A stretch of DNA of 12,337 nucleotides from Candidatus Avelusimicrobium facis (GCA_900762815.1 CAAFHX010000024.1:1-12337), one strand, 5' to 3'. Shown: positions 1 to 6,571, counted from the first letter of the stretch. Numbers and translations are program-made. The notes: a model not told the origin generated them from the letters alone.

Positions 1-150
1 ATGCTGCGCACATGGTCATCGTCCAGTGCGTAGTAAACGGTTTTGCCCTCGCGCCGGAACCGCACGAGCTTGGAATCCTTGAGCACCCGCAGCTGATGGC
101 TCACCGCCGACTGGCTCAGCTGCACGGCGTTTGCAATGTCCTTTTCCACT
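1..150 (-). CDS. ArsR/SmtB-family HTH transcriptional regulator, internal fragment
   Basis: The minus strand reads through 49 residues of a winged helix-turn-helix without a stop. It contains the ArsR-family recognition-helix signature (DIANAVQLSQSAVSHQLRVL, about 147-80) and the beta-wing (LVRFRREGKTVYYALDD). Proteins of this family (Pfam HTH_5) are dimeric repressors that leave DNA when they bind metal or another signal. The C-terminus runs off the left edge. The N-terminus is missing: upstream of about 150 the frame continues into DNA belonging to a different gene on the opposite strand. The position where many metal sensors carry an ELCVCD motif reads LVEKD here, so no metal-binding cysteines are visible, but that stretch touches the junction and cannot be trusted. 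Family identity is clear; whether this is an intact gene, a remnant or an assembly artefact is not. Confidence 0.7.
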
Positions 151-685
151 AGCCAAAGACTTGGAATTCTATGATATTGGAATGCCAAAATACGCTTTTT
201 GCAAAGGGAATGTATTTTATTATCCCTCTGTAATACAAAATCCAAATAAAAAAGATACCACTTACTGGTGCCCTGTTATTCGGGCGCACCATATTTTAAC
301 CGGAGAAGATGAGGTCTTTTTCTCCTCTGCGCCGGAGCATTGCCGTGATATATTAAGCGGGGCAATGGGCATACCCGGAACTGATTATGTCCTGTATCAA
401 ATGACCGGATATCCCAACCATACTTATATTTGGATGAAAAAAGCATTGAAGAGGAATGCCCCACAAAATCCTAAAACATCCGGTAAAAAAATAAAATATC
501 ACAAAAGTAAACGACCTCCTTATAACACTGATAAGAGTATTAAAACCGAATCTTTATCCCAACAATTTACAAAAGACAAAGAATCTGATATGGATTATTA
601 CCGCTACATAGGAGAAAAAAAGAACCCCAACTCCCTGGGCACGACAATAAAAATAAATCCAAGGAAAAATAATATTGTATACTAG
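131..685 (+). CDS. C-terminal fragment of a secreted-protein paralogue (5' end missing)
   Basis: An open frame ending in TAG at 683-685, 4 nt before the next gene. The first in-frame TTG (131) lies inside the ArsR fragment, so it is unlikely to be the true start; the first in-frame ATG is at 182. From about 155 on, the protein resembles the C-terminal half of the downstream gene: YAFCKGNVFYY here against FAYCDDNILYY there, then MGIPGTDYVLY (M codon at 365) against MGIPGTNWIIY (M codon at 1404). After the GIPGT block the tail is long, basic and low in complexity (many Lys, Asn, Ser). No signal peptide remains, although the paralogue has one. I read it as a 5'-truncated paralogue joined to foreign DNA near 150. 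Function unknown; no domain family recognised. Base composition is A/T-rich like the next two genes. Confidence 0.5.
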   Translation: MQCPFPLAKDLEFYDIGMPKYAFCKGNVFYYPSVIQNPNKKDTTYWCPVIRAHHILTGEDEVFFSSAPEHCRDILSGAMGIPGTDYVLYQMTGYPNHTYIWMKKALKRNAPQNPKTSGKKIKYHKSKRPPYNTDKSIKTESLSQQFTKDKESDMDYYRYIGEKKNPNSLGTTIKINPRKNNIVY

Positions 686-689
686 GGCT

Positions 690-743
690 ATGAAAAAATT
701 ATTCATAGCCCTGTTGTTTGTAAGTATATTTCCGCTGTCCGCC
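690..743 (+). repeat. 54-nt direct repeat, copy 1 (signal-peptide coding segment)
   Basis: The first 18 codons of this gene are identical base for base to the first 18 codons of the gene at 1577. Similarity stops at 744 (TCTTCG here, CCTGCC there). Sequence upstream of the two ATGs is unrelated. Confidence 0.9.
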
Positions 744-1580
744 TCTTCGGACCCGCTGCCGTTAAATCAGTATGACCGCAACAAAAAAGAAATCAAAGCG
801 CCCGTTTACACTCGTTTTCGGCCCTTTTATTATCCTCAACAAGACCCTGACGGAGCTTATATACTGGCCGAAGCGACTGCCTATAATGAAGGAACCTCAT
901 ATTACATAATTGATGAAAATTTATATATGTCCTTTGAGGATTTCTTTTTATATATTCCCTCTACCAAAACACTTCCTCAATTAGAAATTTTAGACTTTTG
1001 GGTAACCGGTGAAGAATATCGCAACTTTCGCAAGGAGACATTAGATAAATTTCGTGTTCATCCCACCGATGCAACTAAATTTACCTTATCTTGCGGCCCG
1101 AACAAATCCGTAACATTTATCCCAAACACAGCACTTTATTCCAAAGTTACTTGGGTTGATAATGGCAAAGAATATCCGCTTACACTAAGGGAATGTCCTA
1201 TTTCCACCGATTACATGACAGACCAATCTTTTGCATATTGTGACGATAATATCCTTTATTATGATGGAGATGAGTTTTTCTCGGATATACCGAAAGATCA
1301 GCAGGTCAGCGGGATTTTTTTCTGTGATTTAAAAAACCGTACACGGGGAACCTACGCCGTTAAACCACTAAATGACAAAGAGCGGCTATGGCCTTACAAT
1401 CCCATGGGCATCCCCGGCACAAACTGGATTATTTACGCCAAAGAATCCTTTGACAAAAGAGAAAATGCCCTTGAGCAACTGGTTGTACGGCCCAAACTGA
1501 CCCAAAAACAGGCAGATAAAGCTGCTAAAGAATATCAACAACGCTTAGAAAAATTCCAAAAAGAAAAACAGAAAAAATGA
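690..1580 (+). CDS. hypothetical secreted protein with GIPGT motif
   Basis: A 296-residue protein starting at ATG 690; a TTG 15 nt upstream would add five residues ahead of an obvious signal peptide and is rejected. Residues 1 to about 20 form a classical signal sequence (MKKLF, a hydrophobic core, then PLSASS), so it is exported. The mature part is rich in Tyr, Phe, Asp and Asn, as in an extracytoplasmic beta protein. It shares the FAYC-x-x-N-x-x-YY and MGIPGT-x-x-x-x-Y blocks with the fragment just upstream. The last 28 residues (KLTQKQADKAAKEYQQRLEK onward) are highly charged and probably helical. The gene overlaps the start of the next gene by 4 nt (ATGA at 1577-1580), implying translational coupling. 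No convincing Shine-Dalgarno sequence precedes ATG 690. I do not recognise the family. A periplasmic or surface role with the DUF4424 neighbour is inferred from operon structure only. Confidence 0.7.
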   Translation: MKKLFIALLFVSIFPLSASSDPLPLNQYDRNKKEIKAPVYTRFRPFYYPQQDPDGAYILAEATAYNEGTSYYIIDENLYMSFEDFFLYIPSTKTLPQLEILDFWVTGEEYRNFRKETLDKFRVHPTDATKFTLSCGPNKSVTFIPNTALYSKVTWVDNGKEYPLTLRECPISTDYMTDQSFAYCDDNILYYDGDEFFSDIPKDQQVSGIFFCDLKNRTRGTYAVKPLNDKERLWPYNPMGIPGTNWIIYAKESFDKRENALEQLVVRPKLTQKQADKAAKEYQQRLEKFQKEKQKK

Positions 1581-1630
1581 AAAAATTATTCATAGCCCTG
1601 TTGTTTGTAAGTATATTTCCGCTGTCCGCC
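1577..1630 (+). repeat. 54-nt direct repeat, copy 2 (signal-peptide coding segment)
   Basis: Perfect copy of 690-743, encoding MKKLFIALLFVSIFPLSA at the start of the DUF4424 gene. Synonymous positions are identical too, so this is DNA-level duplication or gene conversion rather than convergence of signal peptides. Confidence 0.9.
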
Positions 1631-2788
1631 CCTGCCAATGACACCACGGGGTATGTTTTGCCCACCGGCGGTGTCGTTTTTGAAAAGCAAGACGGTATTA
1701 AAATGAAAGTGGAGGCGCTGCGCATCCGCCCCAAGCAAATAGAAGTAAACTACCTTTTTGAAAACACAACGGATAAGGATATCACAACTCAAGTATTTTT
1801 TCCCCTGCCACCCATATCTGCCGTATTGGATTATTATAGAGATTATAGCGATGCCACTCACCAATTTAATTTTAAACTATGGATTAACGGAAAAGAAACG
1901 GATTATCAAACCCATTTTTCTTTAAAACAGGGGGAAAAAAATGTTCCTGATATTGCTTTGCAACTATGGCAAACACCTGAAGAAGCCATAGATGAAAAGA
2001 TATTTCATGAACGGGTAAGCAAAATGTCCGAGCAAGACCGCCAATTATTGGTTGATGGCAAATATCTAAAATGGGATTGGCTGTTCAAAAAAAATCAAAA
2101 AACAAAAGAATGGGAAGAAAGTGAGGGCTGGACCATTACTTCTTCAAAAGAACTTTTGTGGAAAAAGCAAATTTCCTATTCATGGGAACAAACCTTTCCG
2201 GCACATAAAACGGTGACCATACGCCATACGTATTTTCCTTCTTTTAAAACAACCAACACGGGCCGACCCTTTTCTCAATGTATTAATTATGAAAGCCAAG
2301 AATATCAAAATTTTATTTTTGTGCCGGAAAATGAACGCGATGATCCTTGGGATGATAGGTTAGCTGCGCGCGATTATTTGGAATATATTATCACCACGGC
2401 CAATAATTGGCAAGGGCCGATAGAAAATTTCAATTTATTAGTGGAAAGCCCATTCAAGTCAGTTGGTTGTTTTGACGGACATCCTTTTTACGGAGAAAGG
2501 TTTTACGCTATCAATAGGTCCAATTATACGCCGCAAGGGGATTTATCTGTTGATTTTTTAGGTCAATATTTTACGCGCGCACAAGCCCTTAAAACGGTCC
2601 CTACATTATTCCGCATAGACGGCCCGGCCAATTTGCGGGACAAACCAAACGGAAAAGTCATCGGCCAACTCGCCGACAAAACCTATGTATGGGCCTGGCC
2701 CGAAGAGAAAAACGGAAAATGGTACCCCGTCCGCCAAAACGATTTATCCGGTTACACGCATCAGCAAAACCTGATCAAAGTGTTTTAA
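1577..2788 (+). CDS. exported DUF4424 protein with C-terminal SH3b domain
   Basis: A 403-residue protein. Residues 1-20 are a signal peptide ending in SAPA. The mature N-terminus (GGVVFEKQDGIKMKVEALRI, residues 31-50) followed by a YLFENTTDKDITTQVFFPLPP stretch is the hallmark of the DUF4424 family, exported bacterial proteins of unknown function. Later the ITTANNWQGPIENFNLLV segment fits the same family. Residues from about 340 to the end (ANLRDKPNGKVIGQL, a Trp-rich middle, then a GYTHQQNL ending) look like a bacterial SH3 domain, often used to bind cell wall or peptide ligands. ATG 1577 overlaps the TGA of the preceding gene, and no clear ribosome binding site lies upstream, so it probably relies on coupling. 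DUF4424 membership is recognised from motifs; an envelope-binding role is inferred from the SH3b domain. Confidence 0.8.
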   Translation: MKKLFIALLFVSIFPLSAPANDTTGYVLPTGGVVFEKQDGIKMKVEALRIRPKQIEVNYLFENTTDKDITTQVFFPLPPISAVLDYYRDYSDATHQFNFKLWINGKETDYQTHFSLKQGEKNVPDIALQLWQTPEEAIDEKIFHERVSKMSEQDRQLLVDGKYLKWDWLFKKNQKTKEWEESEGWTITSSKELLWKKQISYSWEQTFPAHKTVTIRHTYFPSFKTTNTGRPFSQCINYESQEYQNFIFVPENERDDPWDDRLAARDYLEYIITTANNWQGPIENFNLLVESPFKSVGCFDGHPFYGERFYAINRSNYTPQGDLSVDFLGQYFTRAQALKTVPTLFRIDGPANLRDKPNGKVIGQLADKTYVWAWPEEKNGKWYPVRQNDLSGYTHQQNLIKVF

Positions 2789-2881
2789 TTTCCCGTTTTC
2801 TCCGGCTACTTGCAGCCAGGGAATGGATGCGTTTGAGCGGTTATTGTTCCAAAGGCAAAAGGTTCCCTTCGGCACTTTCCG

Positions 2882-2995
2882 TCAGTTTTTGATTTTCTGC
2901 TCCGGCCACACACCTACCCGGTCCTCCAGGTAGCCGCCGGGCAGGCGGTAGCGCCCGTTCTCCCATCGGTACTTGCCCCGGTTCATTGTGGGCAT
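2882..2995 (-). CDS. possible small protein downstream of cinA
   Basis: A 37-codon minus-strand ORF beginning at ATG 2995, 10 bases past the cinA stop codon, and ending in TGA at 2882-2884. The peptide (MPTMNRGKYRWENGRYRLPG, then GYLEDRVGVWPEQKIKN) is rich in Tyr, Arg and Gly and uses mostly G/C-ending codons like cinA, unlike random intergenic DNA. There is no Shine-Dalgarno sequence beyond A-rich DNA, and I recognise no family. It could be a real cinA-linked small gene, the tail of a decayed larger gene, or chance. The rest of the 2789-3005 gap shows nothing more; no convincing terminator was found for either flanking gene. Confidence 0.3.
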   Translation of the reverse strand: MPTMNRGKYRWENGRYRLPGGYLEDRVGVWPEQKIKN

Positions 2996-3005
2996 AAAAT
3001 ACAAA

Positions 3006-4259
3006 TTATAATTCGTCTTTTTTTCTTCCTTGCGCGGCCCCAAGCAGCATTTCCAACGCCTTGACGGAGGCCTTGGCAATATTGCGCTCGCGCGTAGCGG
3101 AAAAGTGGAACTCCCGGGCCCAGCTGCCCTGCGGCCCCGCCAGCCCAATCCACACCGTGCCGACGGGCTTGTCTTTCGTACCGCCGTCCGGCCCGGCCAC
3201 CCCGGTGGTAGAGACGGCCCAATCCGCCCCCGTCAGCCGGCGCACACCCTCGGCCATTTGGCGGGCCACGGGCTCACTCACCGCGCCGTGGCGCTGCAAA
3301 TCCTCTGCCGATACACCCAAAGTGTGTACCTTTACTTCATTCGCGTAAGACACCACCCCGCCCAAAAAATAACGCGACGCCCCCGGCACCGCCGTAATCA
3401 AATGCGCCACATTTCCCCCGGTGCAGCTTTCCGCCGTCGCCACGGTCAGGCCCAACCGGGCGATTTCTTGGGCAAAGCGCTCCTCGGCGGTGGCCTTTTC
3501 CCCCTCTATCCAGCGGCGCGGCGCCAAGGCGGCTTTCAGGGCGGCCCAACAGGTTTCCAGCTTTTCTGCCCCTTGGGGGCCCTTGGCGGTCAAACGCAGC
3601 CGCACATACCCCGGCGAAGGCAAATAGGCCAGCCCCAGCCCTGCGGGCAAATGTTCTTCATAAGGGCGCAAATGCAAGGCCAAGGCGGCTTCCGGCTCGT
3701 CAAACACCGTCAGCATTTTGTATTGGAGAACATCCCCCCCCAAACGCTCTTTCAAGCGCGGCAGCACCTCCGCATCCAACAAATATTGCATTTCAAACGG
3801 CACCCCCGGCAGAGACACCAGCACCTTGCCGCCTTGCTCAAACCACATGCCGCTGGCCGTGCCTTTTACATTGCGCAGCAGCGTGCAATCCTCGGGCAGT
3901 TCGGCCTGGCTTTTGTTGTATGCGTTCATCGTTCCCCGGGGATAATGGGCAAGAAACTGCTCCACCCAGCGGTACGCCGTTTCATTAAACACCAGCCGCG
4001 TGCCGAAAAAATCCGCCAAGGTTTTCTTGGTCAAATCGTCCCGGGTGGGGCCCAGCCCGCCCGTCAACAGGACAAAATCGCTGCAGGGCAGGGCTTCGCG
4101 CACCGCCGCCCGAATGGCGTCCGGCGTATCGGCCACCGAGCGCATTTGCACCGTTTCTATGCCCAGCCGGGCCAAAGCCGCCGCCGCATAACGGGAATTG
4201 GTATCTAAAATTTGGCCTAACAAAATCTCGTCGCCAATGGTTATAATAAATGCTTTCAT
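3006..4259 (-). CDS. cinA: CinA-family protein (MoCF-like domain plus NMN deamidase domain)
   Basis: A 417-residue protein, the usual length for CinA. The N-terminal half (residues 1 to about 170) is a MoCF_biosynth-type nucleotide-binding domain, with ITIGDEILLGQILDTNS (7-22) and LLTGGLGPTRDD (64-75). The C-terminal half is the PncC-type domain: AESCTGG (276-282), VVSYANEVK (302-310) and TTGVAGPDGG. The conserved Ser of AESCTGG and the Tyr and Lys of the SYANEVK segment match that family's active site. In characterised relatives the C-terminal domain hydrolyses nicotinamide mononucleotide to nicotinate mononucleotide (pyridine-nucleotide salvage), and the N-terminal domain acts as an ADP-ribose pyrophosphatase. 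The protein is cytoplasmic. The name reflects an old competence link that nothing here supports directly. It is divergent from the cysteine-rich gene at 4319. A TACAAT box sits 6 nt before the start codon and there is no ribosome binding site, so the message may be leaderless. Confidence 0.95.
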   Translation of the reverse strand: MKAFIITIGDEILLGQILDTNSRYAAAALARLGIETVQMRSVADTPDAIRAAVREALPCSDFVLLTGGLGPTRDDLTKKTLADFFGTRLVFNETAYRWVEQFLAHYPRGTMNAYNKSQAELPEDCTLLRNVKGTASGMWFEQGGKVLVSLPGVPFEMQYLLDAEVLPRLKERLGGDVLQYKMLTVFDEPEAALALHLRPYEEHLPAGLGLAYLPSPGYVRLRLTAKGPQGAEKLETCWAALKAALAPRRWIEGEKATAEERFAQEIARLGLTVATAESCTGGNVAHLITAVPGASRYFLGGVVSYANEVKVHTLGVSAEDLQRHGAVSEPVARQMAEGVRRLTGADWAVSTTGVAGPDGGTKDKPVGTVWIGLAGPQGSWAREFHFSATRERNIAKASVKALEMLLGAAQGRKKDEL

Positions 4260-4318
4260 ATGTCTATTGTAGCACTTTGCGCAAGCAGAGCTTGCACAGA
4301 AATTTCTATAATCATTGT
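4260..4318. promoter_or_regulatory. 59-bp divergent promoter region with central inverted repeat
   Basis: On the plus strand TATAAT (4307-4312) lies 6 nt before ATG 4319. On the minus strand TACAAT (4271-4266) lies 6 nt before the cinA ATG at 4259. Midway is an inverted repeat, GCAAGC-AGA-GCTTGC (4281-4295), whose centre (4288) almost coincides with the centre of the gap; weaker pairing extends it to about 4276-4300. Neither promoter has a recognisable -35 hexamer at normal spacing and neither gene has a Shine-Dalgarno sequence. The repeat is well placed to be an operator shared by both genes. The -10 assignments are inferred from sequence only. Confidence 0.45.
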
Positions 4319-4768
4319 ATGACCAAAACAGAAAAAGCCGTAGAACTTTTTAAAAGCGGGTACAGCTGCTCCCAAGCCGTGCTGTGCGCGTTTGCGCCGG
4401 AGCTGGGGTTGGACGAACAGACCGCGCTTAAAATGGCTGCCCCTTTCGGGGGCGGTATGGGCCGCATGCGGGAAGTGTGCGGTGCCTTTAGCGGGCTGCT
4501 CATGGCCGCCGGACTTAAATATGCCCCGGCCCACCCCCAAGACCCCGCCGCCAAAGCCGCACACTATGCTTTGGTGCAAGAATTAGGGGCCAAATTCAAG
4601 GCGCAAAACGGCTCGCTCATTTGTCGTGAGCTGCTGGGGCTGCCCGGCGCACAAAAGCCGCAGCCGGATCCGCGCACCGGGGAATATTATAAAAAACGCC
4701 CCTGCGCCGATATGGTGGCGTGCGCGGCACAACTGATGGAAGAGCTGTTACAGAAAGAAGCCAACTGA
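4319..4768 (+). CDS. C_GCAxxG_C_C family redox-type protein
   Basis: A 149-residue protein from ATG 4319; a longer reading from 4250 would run across the start of cinA and is rejected. The N-terminus KAVELFKSGYSCSQAVLCAF, then APFGGGMGRMREVCGAFSG (residues 41-59), matches the C_GCAxxG_C_C family (putative redox-active proteins, Pfam PF09719). Visible cysteines are C17, C23, C54, C102, C129 and C135; the last four fit the spaced family cysteines presumed to bind a metal or Fe-S centre or to cycle as disulfides. No signal peptide or membrane segment is seen. Such genes are common in strict anaerobes, and their exact reaction is unknown. It is a single-gene unit, transcribed away from cinA and closed by a hairpin terminator at 4793. 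The putative TATAAT box 6 nt before ATG suggests a leaderless transcript. Confidence 0.85.
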   Translation: MTKTEKAVELFKSGYSCSQAVLCAFAPELGLDEQTALKMAAPFGGGMGRMREVCGAFSGLLMAAGLKYAPAHPQDPAAKAAHYALVQELGAKFKAQNGSLICRELLGLPGAQKPQPDPRTGEYYKKRPCADMVACAAQLMEELLQKEAN

Positions 4769-4792
4769 TTTTCCGGTTTTCTGCTTTTCGCC

Positions 4793-4831
4793 CCGGCATT
4801 TTTCTATAGTAAAAATGCCGGATTTTTCTTT
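4793..4831 (+). terminator. Rho-independent terminator of the C_GCAxxG gene
   Basis: A perfect 11-bp stem CCGGCATTTTT / AAAAATGCCGG (4793-4803 with 4811-4821) around loop CTATAGT is followed by ATTTTTCTTT. It lies 24 nt after the TGA at 4766-4768. Because the stem itself has an A/T half, a symmetric function on the other strand is also possible. Confidence 0.75.
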
Positions 4832-5210
4832 GCCGGCAAAAAGTATGCCTGCACCGCAAGAGGAGGTGGAACCCGGACCTTGGCTCAGGGGCCTGAGCAC
4901 AGGCAAAGGGCCTCTCCGCCGGATGTTACGCCCCGGCGGGAAAATCTTTCAGAGCGGCGGAAGGATTATTCTTGTTTTTCCTCGGGATCCGCAGCGGGCG
5001 GAGGGGAAACGCGAGAGCAAGGGCTGTTGGGAAAAAAGGAAATGATTTTCCACTTCTTCCCCTTAAAAAAACGGGCCACACTGCCGGCCGCCCAGGAACT
5101 GGCGGCAGGTGCATCGCTGGAACTAGGTAAGGCGCGGTCTTCTTTGCCGGACATAAAATCCCCCCGAATGGCAGTTAAAATACACAGACAGATAACTATT
5201 AAACATTAAT
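4832..5210. other. GC-rich intergenic stretch with short palindromes, no convincing gene
   Basis: Open frames exist here on both strands (for example plus 4880-5209 and minus 4966-5154), but none has a ribosome binding site, recognisable domain or natural amino-acid pattern, so none is called. The stretch holds at least three compact inverted repeats: GCTCAGG/CCTGAGC (4883-4889 with 4892-4898), CCGCCGG/CCGGCGG (4916-4922 with 4933-4939) and GCCGCC/GGCGGC (5087-5092 with 5101-5106). It could be a decayed gene, an unrecognised structured RNA or a repeat element. I see none of the conserved cores of tmRNA, RNase P RNA or SRP RNA. Confidence 0.4.
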
Positions 5211-5280
5211 TTACAATACCTTTAAACATTATATATTAAATTCCTATATAAAAAGCAACTATTTTTTAAATTTGTTGTTA

Positions 5281-5340
5281 TTTACCCAAAAGACCCCATT
5301 TTTGCTAGGATAAAGAAAAAGGGGAACAAAGGAGTTTTTT
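5281..5340 (+). promoter_or_regulatory. promoter and ribosome binding site of the nitroreductase
   Basis: The DNA from about 5200 to 5340 becomes strongly A/T-rich. An extended -10 (TGC-TAGGAT, box at 5306-5311) is the best candidate; no good -35 is seen at 17 nt, though TTTACC lies at 5281-5286. A clear Shine-Dalgarno AAAGGAG (5328-5334) sits 6 nt before ATG 5341 and fixes that start. Confidence 0.4.
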
Positions 5341-5883
5341 ATGCAAGTGGAACAAGCTATTTTAACGCGCCGCAGCGTGCGCAAATACCAGGATAAACCC
5401 GTAGAACGCGAGAAAATCCATGCCTGTTTAGAGGCAGCCCGGCTGGCGCCCTCGGCGTGCAATTCCCAGCCGTGGCACTACATTGTGATAGACGACCCAC
5501 AGGTCAAAGAAGCCTTTTGCAAAGAGGCCTTCAGCGGCGTATACGCCCTAAGCAAATGGGCCGAAAAAGCCCCGGTGCTGATTGCGGCCGTGTCGGACAA
5601 GGGGTCCTTTACCAGCCGGGTGGGCAATTTCTTCCGCCGGACGGAATTTTATTTGGTGGACCAGGGGATTTCCGGGCAGCAACTGGTGCTGCGCGCGTGG
5701 GACTTAGGCCTGGGCAGCTGCTGGATTGGCTGGCTTAACGCAGACAAAGCCGAAAAGTTTTTTAAGCTGCCCAAGGGCAAAAAAATAGAGCACCTCATCG
5801 CGCTGGGCTACCCGGCCGAAACTCCGGACGCCCGCCCGAGGGAAGCGTTTGAAAAAGTAGTCAGCTATAACAAATATCAATAG
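5341..5883 (+). CDS. nitroreductase-family FMN oxidoreductase
   Basis: A 180-residue protein, the typical length for a compact nitroreductase-fold subunit. These are FMN-dependent homodimers that use NAD(P)H to reduce nitro compounds, quinones, flavins or related electron acceptors in the cytoplasm. FMN-binding landmarks are present: the N-terminal TRRSVRKY (residues 9-16), PSACNSQPWHY (37-47), the helix GISGQQLVLRAWDLGLGSCWIG ending at residue 130, and HLIALGYP (151-158). The physiological substrate cannot be told from sequence. It stands alone, with a good Shine-Dalgarno, and converges on the pilin gene; the hairpin at 5895-5942 separates the two. In a fermentative anaerobe it may help dispose of electrons, but that is inference. 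Confidence 0.9.
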   Translation: MQVEQAILTRRSVRKYQDKPVEREKIHACLEAARLAPSACNSQPWHYIVIDDPQVKEAFCKEAFSGVYALSKWAEKAPVLIAAVSDKGSFTSRVGNFFRRTEFYLVDQGISGQQLVLRAWDLGLGSCWIGWLNADKAEKFFKLPKGKKIEHLIALGYPAETPDARPREAFEKVVSYNKYQ

Positions 5884-5885
5884 GG

Positions 5886-5942
5886 TGCAAAAAACTCCGC
5901 CTTTACTCAAGCCGCTAACAAGCCGGCAGAGAAAAGGCGGAG
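5886..5942 (-). terminator. intergenic terminator hairpin, mainly for the pilin gene
   Basis: A perfect 10-bp stem CTCCGCCTTT / AAAGGCGGAG (5895-5904 with 5933-5942), with an inner GCCG/CGGC stem (5911-5914 with 5924-5927). On the minus strand it is followed by a T-run (complement of the A-run at 5889-5894), as expected for a Rho-independent terminator of the convergent pilin gene. On the plus strand no T-run follows, so termination of the nitroreductase message is less certain. Confidence 0.65.
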
Positions 5943-5967
5943 CGTAAAAATAAAGCCCCCAATCAAT

Positions 5968-6447
5968 TTAGTCCATTTTAAATGCTTTGCAAAACCTCAT
6001 GCCAAAATCCGTCTTAGACACACACCGCAGGGCAGACACATCTCCATAGTTCGTCCAAACGAAATAATAGTCTACCGTAGACGGCACGGTGGCAACCGGG
6101 CCGGAAGAGCACTTGCCTGGATAAATCCAAATACCCACCGAAAAATTGAAGCAATAATGTTTCCCTTCATACGGATATAGACCGCCATGGTCCACTTGGG
6201 TCAGGCTTAAATCCTGCATAAGCAGCCCATTCACTGCACTGTTCTGCGTTGCCTCTTCCAATTTAAGCATGTGCCACGTATCCTTAATTTTGCGGACATT
6301 CACCATCACTTCCGCCGCGCGGGATTTTTCCACCGCCACGCGGTATTGCGGCAAAGCAATGGCGGAAAGTATGCCGATGATGAGGACGACGACGAGGAGC
6401 TCAATCAGCGTAAAGCCTCCTAAACGGCCCGTAAAACGGTTTTTCAT
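5968..6447 (-). CDS. type IV prepilin-like protein (PilE/pseudopilin type)
   Basis: A 159-residue protein from ATG 6447, supported by AAGGAGA just upstream; a reading from 6486 adds 13 residues without a ribosome site. The N-terminus is a textbook class III prepilin signal: a short basic leader ([11 protein letters not shown]), predicted cleavage after Gly11, then [24 protein letters not shown], with Glu at mature position 5. The N-methylation/cleavage motif and hydrophobic helix direct it to the inner membrane for assembly by a type IV pilus or type II secretion machine. The C-terminal globular part has four cysteines (HYCF, GKCSS, LRCVS, RFCKA), likely two disulfides. No pilus assembly genes lie nearby. 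Elusimicrobial genomes are known for many scattered pilin-like genes of this kind, and this orphan arrangement fits. Which pilus or secretion system it serves is unknown. Confidence 0.93.
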   Translation of the reverse strand: MKNRFTGRLGGFTLIELLVVVLIIGILSAIALPQYRVAVEKSRAAEVMVNVRKIKDTWHMLKLEEATQNSAVNGLLMQDLSLTQVDHGGLYPYEGKHYCFNFSVGIWIYPGKCSSGPVATVPSTVDYYFVWTNYGDVSALRCVSKTDFGMRFCKAFKMD

Positions 6448-6500
6448 GGGGGCTCTCCTTTTTTGATAAATTTTACCTACACACAAATTTTATCAAAAAA
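6448..6500 (-). promoter_or_regulatory. pilin upstream region: ribosome site and A/T-rich inverted repeat
   Basis: A near-perfect inverted repeat, TTTTGATAAATTT against AAATTTTATCAAAA (about 6462-6498), flanks a short spacer. On the minus strand it contains TTGATA (6496-6491) and TAAAAT (6475-6470), a possible -35/-10 pair with a short 15-nt spacer, followed by Shine-Dalgarno AAGGAGA before ATG 6447. The repeat could be an operator, or simply the promoter's A/T-rich context. Confidence 0.4.
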
Positions 6501-6571
6501 AAAACATCAAGCAAACATTTTAAAGCGGGGGTGCCCACTTCTGCGATGGCAAAACAAAAAAATATAAATCC

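Noticed and set aside
3030..4208. 392-codon plus-strand frame opposite cinA
   Set aside because: Translation is Gln/Arg/Pro/His-rich noise, while the minus strand encodes a textbook CinA.
4250..4318. Upstream extension of the C_GCAxxG gene by 23 codons
   Set aside because: It would overlap the cinA start codon and run through the divergent promoter; ATG 4319 begins the conserved family sequence.
4861..4880. GGAGGTGGAACCCGG resembling a T-box antiterminator motif
   Set aside because: The conserved T-box core is only partly matched, no T-box upstream stems are visible, and no aminoacyl-tRNA or amino-acid gene follows.
4880..5209. 109-codon plus-strand frame in the GC-rich gap
   Set aside because: No ribosome site, no domain, and amino-acid content typical of translated non-coding DNA; kept only as part of the gap description.
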